Origin: JAITWN01 sp964437335
Lineage (GTDB): Bacteria; Pseudomonadota; Gammaproteobacteria; SZUA-140
Assembly: GCA_964437335.1 (NCBI GenBank)
Contig: CAYTGL010000003.1
Location: 77,183 to 141,182 of the forward strand
Reading direction: 5' to 3'
DNA: 64,000 nucleotides
In this document: positions 59,530 through 64,000 of the stretch, one piece after another
How positions within the stretch are numbered: position 1 is the first letter of the stretch
How the letters are laid out: each line of letters begins with the position of its first letter
The notes under the pieces: generated by a model
What the model was told of the DNA's origin: nothing
The model's database searches: none
The model's input: the letters and a program-made list of their open reading frames with translations, nothing else
Translations under genes and position numbers: made by a program

Positions 59530-60660
59530 TCATGATCGGAGCCTCGGTCTGAATCCGGGATAGATCCCACCCAGCACTACTTCCTGGCCCGCACCGGTAA
59601 CCGATGGCAGATTGCCCGGCCTGCCGGCAAGGGTCTGTTGCGCCAGCCAGGCGAAGGCCATCGCTTCGATCCAGTCGGGCGGAACGCTGTAATCCTCGAT
59701 CGATCTGACCGGTATATTCCCGAGCAGGATCTGCAAGCGGAACATCAGCGCGAGATTGTGCACGCCGCCGCCGCAGACGAGGACCTCGTCCGTCCCCGGG
59801 GCGTGGCGGACGATTGCCTCCGCGACAGTTCGCGCGCTCAATTCGCATAGTGTGGACTGTACGTTTTTCCGTGTCGGACGGCCTCCGCGGCGTTTAAGGC
59901 GCTGGTCGAGCCATTTGAGACTGAAATAATCGGTGCCGGTCGATTTCGGGGGGGCGTCGGCAAAATAGCGGTCGCGCAGCAGCAAATTGAGCAGCGCCGT
60001 GTCGACTTTCCCGCTCGAGGCCCACTTTCCGTCGACATCCATCGCCTGCCCGAGATGTCGGGAGATCCAGTGGTCCATCAGCGTGCTGGCCGGGCCCGTG
60101 TCGAAACCGATGACCGGCTGTCGCGGATCGCCTGGCAGGATCGTGACGTTCGCGATTCCGCCGAGGTTCAGCACCACGCGATTGACGCCGCGTTTTCTGA
60201 ACAGCAGATTGTGGAATATAGGCAGCAGTGGTGCCCCTTGTCCGCCGACGCTTATGTCACGACGACGAAAATCAGCGACCGTCGTGATGCCGGTTCGGGA
60301 TGCAATGATATTCGGGTCTGCGATCTGCAGGCTGGATCCCGGCTGAAGCGCCGGGTAGTGGCGGATCGTTTGCCCATGGCTCCCGATGGCCGTGATCTCG
60401 CGAGGACGTACCCTCGCCTTTTCGAGCAGGGAGAGTGCTGTTTCGGCAAACAGCAATCCGAGTTCGGCATCGAGTCGCGCGTACTTCTCGAGTTCGTTGC
60501 GGGCGCCGCCGCACAATTCACCCACTCGCGTGCGCAATTCTTCGGGATAGGGCCGGTTCAGCGTGGACAGCAGGCGCGGCGCGGACGCGAGGTCTACCAG
60601 GACCGCATCGACGGCGTCCATGCTGGTCCCGGAGATCAGACCGATATAGAGCTGAGTCAT
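59530..60660 (-). CDS. anmK: Anhydro-N-acetylmuramic acid kinase
   Basis: AnmK phosphorylates and opens anhydroMurNAc released during murein turnover, giving MurNAc 6-phosphate. The 376-residue kinase has IGLISGTSMDAVDAVLV at the start, ITAIGSHGQTIRHYP, NLGGIANVTILPG, IGFDTGPASTLMDHWI and VLVCGGGVHNLALM. Start 60660 fits the family start; the frame is open to 60687. It is co-oriented with the M23 peptidase gene 33 bases upstream. Confidence 0.93.
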   Translation of the reverse strand: MTQLYIGLISGTSMDAVDAVLVDLASAPRLLSTLNRPYPEELRTRVGELCGGARNELEKYARLDAELGLLFAETALSLLEKARVRPREITAIGSHGQTIRHYPALQPGSSLQIADPNIIASRTGITTVADFRRRDISVGGQGAPLLPIFHNLLFRKRGVNRVVLNLGGIANVTILPGDPRQPVIGFDTGPASTLMDHWISRHLGQAMDVDGKWASSGKVDTALLNLLLRDRYFADAPPKSTGTDYFSLKWLDQRLKRRGGRPTRKNVQSTLCELSARTVAEAIVRHAPGTDEVLVCGGGVHNLALMFRLQILLGNIPVRSIEDYSVPPDWIEAMAFAWLAQQTLAGRPGNLPSVTGAGQEVVLGGIYPGFRPRLRS

Positions 60661-60693
60661 GCGCGGGCGCAGGACGGCGCCGCGCAACTCGTG

Positions 60694-62157
60694 TTATTGC
60701 GCAGCAAAGAGCGCGATCGGACCGGCATCGAGGATCTGGGCGCCGTTCCGATCCGGCAGTGAGGCATGCATGTGATCGATCACATCGAGCTGCGCCAGCA
60801 ACGGGCCTGCATAGGACTTGAAGTCATCGATGAATTTGGCTGGCAGCGGCGAGGCGTCGGGCAGCCGGACAGTCAGCGGATCGCGATGCACGCCGTCGAC
60901 CTGGAATTCATAGTGCAGATGTGGCCCGGTCGCGAGGCCGGTCATGCCGACATAACCGATGATCTGTCCCTGTTTGATGCTGTGGCCGGCGCGCAGGCCG
61001 CTGGCGTATCGGGACAGATGCGCGTAGAGCGTGCTGTAGCGACTGCCGTGCTGCACGACGACGGTCTTGCCATAACCGCCGTTCGCGCCAAGGGAAACGA
61101 TCCTGCCGTCGCCAGTGGCGCGCACCGGCGTTCCGGTCGGCGCGGCGTAATCGACGCCCCGGTGCGCGCGTATCGTGTTCAGGACCGGATGGCGGCGACT
61201 CATGTTGAAGCGTGAGCTGACCCGGGTGAAATCGACCGGTGAGCGCAGAAAGGCCTTGCGCATGCTGTCGCCGTTCGGGCTGTAATAATCAGAGCGCTTG
61301 TCAGCGTCAGAATAGCGGATCGCACGGTGGATCTTGCCCCGGTTGACGAACTCGGCAGCGAGGATCTTGCCGTCGCGGAGCTTCTCGCCGTGCAGGTACA
61401 GCTCCTCGTAGATCACCGAGAAGCGGTCGTTCTCGCGGATGTCGAGCGAGAAGTCGATATCCCAGCCAAAGATGCCGGCCAGCTCCATCGTCAGGTTGTC
61501 CGAAAGGCCGGCGCGGCTTGCGGTCAGGAACAGCGAGTCGTTGATGGTGCCGCCGGCCTGCGCGATTCGAGCCTTGATCTCGTGCTCGATGGTCTGCGCG
61601 GTAAATCCGCTATCGCTGCGGCGCACCTCCAGCACGCTCGATTCGCTGACGTCATAGGCCATGGCCTCGAGACGCCCCGCATCGTCGGTGAGGAAACGGA
61701 TTTCCTTGCCGGGGTGGATCCGGGTTAGCGCGCGGGTTTCCTTGCCAAGGCTGATGATGTCATGAAGTTCGCGTGCGCTGATCCCGCTGCGGCCGAAAAT
61801 CAGCGACAGGTTATCGCCCGGTCTAACCTTGACCGTCCGCCAGTTCTCGTCTGCGGCGATGGTCGCGGGCGCGCCTTCGGCGATCTGTGGCTGTGGGGCA
61901 GGCATCACGCTGGCACTATGCTGCGGGCCGGGCAGGGTCTCCTCACCCACCGCGTCGGCCGGGAACACCGGTTCGAGCACACTGACCGTTTCTCCCCGAG
62001 TCGCTTCGGCGTTAAACGGCGCGAAGCCGATCATGATACCGATGCCGAGCAGTATACCAGCGAGGGTCAGCAGGTGATGATGGGCAATTCGTGGTGCCAC
62101 AGCGGAATCCCTTGGCCGCGATTTGTAGTCGCGCTTCATCGTACGCGGTCTATCCAT
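60694..62157 (-). CDS. M23 family murein endopeptidase (MepM-like)
   Basis: The 487-residue protein has an N-terminal membrane anchor (LLTLAGILLGIGIMIGF), an OapA/LysM-like region (VRPGDNLSLIFGRSGISARELHDII), a middle domain and a lysostaphin-type peptidase domain with zinc ligands in AHRGVDYAAPTGTPVRA and PHLHYEFQVDGVHRDPL. Such enzymes cut D,D-cross-links between stem peptides to allow wall growth. The gene is divergent from tyrS and followed by anmK, the order common in gammaproteobacteria. Confidence 0.92.
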   Translation of the reverse strand: MDRPRTMKRDYKSRPRDSAVAPRIAHHHLLTLAGILLGIGIMIGFAPFNAEATRGETVSVLEPVFPADAVGEETLPGPQHSASVMPAPQPQIAEGAPATIAADENWRTVKVRPGDNLSLIFGRSGISARELHDIISLGKETRALTRIHPGKEIRFLTDDAGRLEAMAYDVSESSVLEVRRSDSGFTAQTIEHEIKARIAQAGGTINDSLFLTASRAGLSDNLTMELAGIFGWDIDFSLDIRENDRFSVIYEELYLHGEKLRDGKILAAEFVNRGKIHRAIRYSDADKRSDYYSPNGDSMRKAFLRSPVDFTRVSSRFNMSRRHPVLNTIRAHRGVDYAAPTGTPVRATGDGRIVSLGANGGYGKTVVVQHGSRYSTLYAHLSRYASGLRAGHSIKQGQIIGYVGMTGLATGPHLHYEFQVDGVHRDPLTVRLPDASPLPAKFIDDFKSYAGPLLAQLDVIDHMHASLPDRNGAQILDAGPIALFAAQ

Positions 62158-62404
62158 AGATCTCCCTTCGAATTTCTGCCCGTAACCTTAGCCCGGCGTC
62201 GATCTGTGGTCAACACGCGCCCGCGGCAATTCCCCGCGGGCGGGGGAGCATCGTCATTGCGGAAATGTGACCGAAATCGCAATTGTTGGTCGCTGTTAAG
62301 TGAAGTACGTTAATATATCGCGTATTTTTCAGGTTTCTTAAGCAGTTAATTGATCATTTTATTGGACTGGCTGCGGGCGGGCGGTATTCACGGGGGAAAC
62401 CGGG

Positions 62405-63601
62405 ATGGTCGAACAGGCACTGGCGGAAATCAGGCGAGGCGCCGATGAGATATTGCTTGAGACGGAGCTGGTCGAGCGGCTCAAGGCCGCCCGTCCGCTG
62501 CGCGTCAAGGCCGGATTCGACCCGACTGCACCCGATCTTCATCTGGGGCATACCGTACTATTGAACAAGCTGCGCCAGTTCCAGGAACTGGGCCATGAAT
62601 GCCTGTTCCTGATTGGTGATTTCACCGGCATGATCGGCGATCCAAGTGGCAGGAATATCGCTCGCCGGCCGTTGACCCGCGAGGAAGTCAGCGAAAACGC
62701 GCGAACCTACGAAGAACAGATTTTCAGGATCCTCGATCCCGCGACGACCCAGGTCGTCTTTAATTCACAGTGGATGGATCGAATGGATGCCGCCGGCCTT
62801 GTCCAACTCGCCGGCAAGTACACGGTTGCCCGGATGCTTGAACGTGACGATTTCCACAAGCGTCATGACGCGGGACATCCGATCGCTATCCATGAGCTGC
62901 TGTATCCGCTGGTACAGGGCTATGATTCGGTCGCGCTCAGGGCCGATGTTGAACTCGGCGGCACCGACCAGAAATTTAATCTGCTGGTCGGACGCCAGCT
63001 CCAGGAGGCCTTCGGGCAGCCACCCCAGGTCGTGCTGACAATGCCGATTCTGGAAGGGCTGGACGGGGTGCAGAAGATGTCAAAGTCACTCGGCAATACG
63101 ATCGGGATCACGGATCCGCCGGACGAGATGTTTGGCAAGCTGATGTCGGTTTCCGACATGCTGATGTGGCGATATTTCGAGCTGCTGAGTTTCGAATCTG
63201 CCGCGACGATCATCAACTGGCGCCGGGAGGTCGACGAGGGCGCGAATCCCCGCGATATCAAGTACCGCTTGGCGCTGGAGCTGGTTGGGCGTTTCCACGG
63301 CGCCGCAGCGGCAAAACAGGCCCAGGAACAGTTCATTGCCCGTTTCCGCGATGGCGCCCTGCCCGCGGATATCGCTGAGGTCGCGCTGCCCGCCCGGGAC
63401 GGCGGCTACCCGGTTGCCGGGTTGCTCAAGGACGCCGGCCTGACGGCGAGCACTTCAGAGGCCCTGCGCCTGATTCGCCAGGGCGCGGTCCGCGTCGATG
63501 GTGAGCGTATTGAAGACTCCGATCTCAGGTTTCCGCCCGGCGGACCCCGCGTATTTCAGGTCGGCAAGCGCCGCCTTGCCCGGGTGACAATCCGGGCGTA
63601 G
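62405..63601 (+). CDS. tyrS: Tyrosyl-tRNA synthetase
   Basis: The 398-residue class I synthetase charges tRNA-Tyr. It has the HIGH-equivalent HLGH at 46-49, the KMSKS motif at 224-228 and a C-terminal S4 RNA-binding domain (STSEALRLIRQGAVRVDGERI). The HLGH form and overall length indicate the TyrZ-like branch. The upstream 247-base divergent region holds AT-rich DNA (TTAATATATCG near 62310) likely to carry its promoter. Confidence 0.95.
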   Translation: MVEQALAEIRRGADEILLETELVERLKAARPLRVKAGFDPTAPDLHLGHTVLLNKLRQFQELGHECLFLIGDFTGMIGDPSGRNIARRPLTREEVSENARTYEEQIFRILDPATTQVVFNSQWMDRMDAAGLVQLAGKYTVARMLERDDFHKRHDAGHPIAIHELLYPLVQGYDSVALRADVELGGTDQKFNLLVGRQLQEAFGQPPQVVLTMPILEGLDGVQKMSKSLGNTIGITDPPDEMFGKLMSVSDMLMWRYFELLSFESAATIINWRREVDEGANPRDIKYRLALELVGRFHGAAAAKQAQEQFIARFRDGALPADIAEVALPARDGGYPVAGLLKDAGLTASTSEALRLIRQGAVRVDGERIEDSDLRFPPGGPRVFQVGKRRLARVTIRA

Positions 63602-63618
63602 CCGGGGCCGGATTTTGT

Positions 63619-63646
63619 TTGACTCCCGGTTCCGCGTGCGTATAAT
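63619..63646 (+). promoter_or_regulatory. rRNA promoter P1
   Basis: TTGACT and TATAAT are 16 bases apart, followed by a GC-rich discriminator (GCGCG), the hallmark of stringently controlled rRNA promoters. Confidence 0.85.
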
Positions 63647-63713
63647 GCGCGTTCCCGGTGCGCTGCCGGGAACGCAGTCGCCCCCGAAGTCGTTCAGATT
63701 TCCGTTATGGAGA

Positions 63714-63741
63714 TTGACGGCTTCCCGGGGATCTGTATAAT
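63714..63741 (+). promoter_or_regulatory. rRNA promoter P2
   Basis: TTGACG and TATAAT are 16 bases apart, 95 bases downstream of P1, forming a tandem promoter pair. Confidence 0.85.
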
Positions 63742-63792
63742 CGTTTGGCTATGCTTTGGTCTGGCAGGGCTTCATTATCTGCAGGCCGGGCC

Positions 63793-63805
63793 GCTCTTTG
63801 ACAAT
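63793..63805 (+). promoter_or_regulatory. rRNA antitermination boxA
   Basis: GCTCTTTGACAAT differs by one base from the E. coli rrn boxA core GCTCTTTAACAAT, which recruits NusB and S10. Confidence 0.85.
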
Positions 63806-63822
63806 TCGGAGATCAAGCAATC

Positions 63823-63834
63823 TGTGCGGGCGCT
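63823..63834 (+). promoter_or_regulatory. boxC-like element
   Basis: TGTGCGGGCGCT resembles the boxC sequence TGTGTGGGCACT and lies 17 bases after boxA, the usual leader order. Confidence 0.5.
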
Positions 63835-63947
63835 TTCGTTGGTGATCTTATGCACCACAAAGCGAGGATCCCGGGCAGGCTTCTGTTTGTATGAAGCTGG
63901 CTGCGGGATCAAAAATGTTTGACCGTCGCAAGACGGTGAGCGGTATT

Positions 63948-64000
63948 AAACTGAAGAGTTTGATCATGGCTCAGATTGAACGCTGGCGGCATGCTTAACA
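63948..64000 (+). rRNA. 16S ribosomal RNA, 5' fragment
   Basis: The window ends 53 bases into a 16S gene. AAACTGAAGAGTTTGATCAT followed by GGCTCAGATTGAACGCTGGCG is the universal 5' end of bacterial 16S rRNA and is typical of Gammaproteobacteria; the rest lies beyond the window. Confidence 0.97.

Larger units (their letters stand above)
63602..63947. other. rRNA operon promoter and leader region
   Basis: This 346-base stretch has two promoters (63619-63646 and 63714-63741), a boxA and a boxC-like element, all listed separately. A 71-codon frame open from 63707 to 63922 overlaps these signals and is not a gene. Confidence 0.85.

Noticed and set aside
62281..62320. A sigma70 promoter for tyrS
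   Set aside because: The -10-like TTAATA is plausible but the best -35 match (TTGGTC) is at 18 bases and weak; mentioned only in the tyrS entry.
63707..63922. A 71-codon open frame in the rRNA leader
   Set aside because: It overlaps the P2 promoter, boxA and boxC and has no family features.
1..64000. CRISPR arrays, prophage genes, transposases, integrases
   Set aside because: No regularly spaced repeats and no recognisable transposase, integrase or phage structural genes were seen; the only mobile-like elements are short palindromes.

Overview
The window is a GC-rich stretch of a Gram-negative chromosome, almost certainly from a gammaproteobacterium. The evidence is the gene order (rpe-gph-trpE, trpGDC, crp, an OsmC gene, speD, coq7, rplM-rpsI; then anmK, an M23 peptidase and tyrS next to an rRNA operon), a cAMP-type CRP, a proteobacterial Ccm cytochrome c maturation operon and many outer-membrane barrels. 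The wealth of c-type cytochromes suggests a respiratory or chemolithotrophic metabolism. Genus and species cannot be read from the sequence.

Layout. 1-7.3 kb: end of rpe, gph and trpE, then a 2.5 kb interruption holding a small DUF2892-type membrane protein behind a sigma54-type promoter and a NifA-like activator, then trpG-trpD-trpC. 7.4-14.8 kb: a TraF-like outer-membrane protein, crp, OsmC and VOC proteins, speD, coq7, a GlcF-like Fe-S protein, a [2Fe-2S] ferredoxin, rplM-rpsI and tRNA-Gln. 15.2-17.5 kb: two unrelated porins. 17.6-32.9 kb: a large single-strand cluster with five multihaem c-type cytochromes (4, 3, 3, 3 and 11 CXXCH motifs), a parvulin-type prolyl isomerase, a 581-residue outer-membrane beta-barrel, a lipoprotein with a cupredoxin-like copper motif, two NHL-propeller lipoproteins, and at the 3' end ResB, CcsA, a TPR protein and a DsbA-like oxidoreductase. 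33.0-39.8 kb (minus strand): a MoxR/DUF58/Bat operon. 40.1-47.8 kb: ccmABCDEFGHI plus a TlpA-like lipoprotein. 47.9-56.7 kb: a second electron-transfer and sensing block with a monohaem cytochrome, two WD-like propellers, a GGDEF-EAL protein, an NHL lipoprotein with a pentahaem cytochrome, and two trihaem ORFs separated by a run of ten adenines. 56.8-63.6 kb: argC, a coiled-coil membrane protein, bactofilin, erpA, anmK, an M23 peptidase and tyrS. The last 350 bases hold two strong promoters, an antitermination box and the first 53 bases of a 16S rRNA gene.

How the genes fit together. The 17.6-32.9 kb cluster has the parts expected of a porin-cytochrome conduit moving electrons across the outer membrane: a barrel, several small periplasmic cytochromes, a large 11-haem protein, and folding or assembly helpers. 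It also carries its own System II-type haem-attachment pair (ResB-CcsA), although a complete System I (Ccm) operon lies about 8 kb away. The second block repeats part of this design, with an NHL lipoprotein overlapping a multihaem cytochrome gene. The window encodes 36 CXXCH haem sites in nine reading frames. The electron donor or acceptor is not indicated by the sequence. The best candidates for undescribed biology are this conduit cluster, the copper lipoprotein inside it, the poly-A junction between the two trihaem frames, and the sigma54/NifA-like cassette inside the trp gene set.
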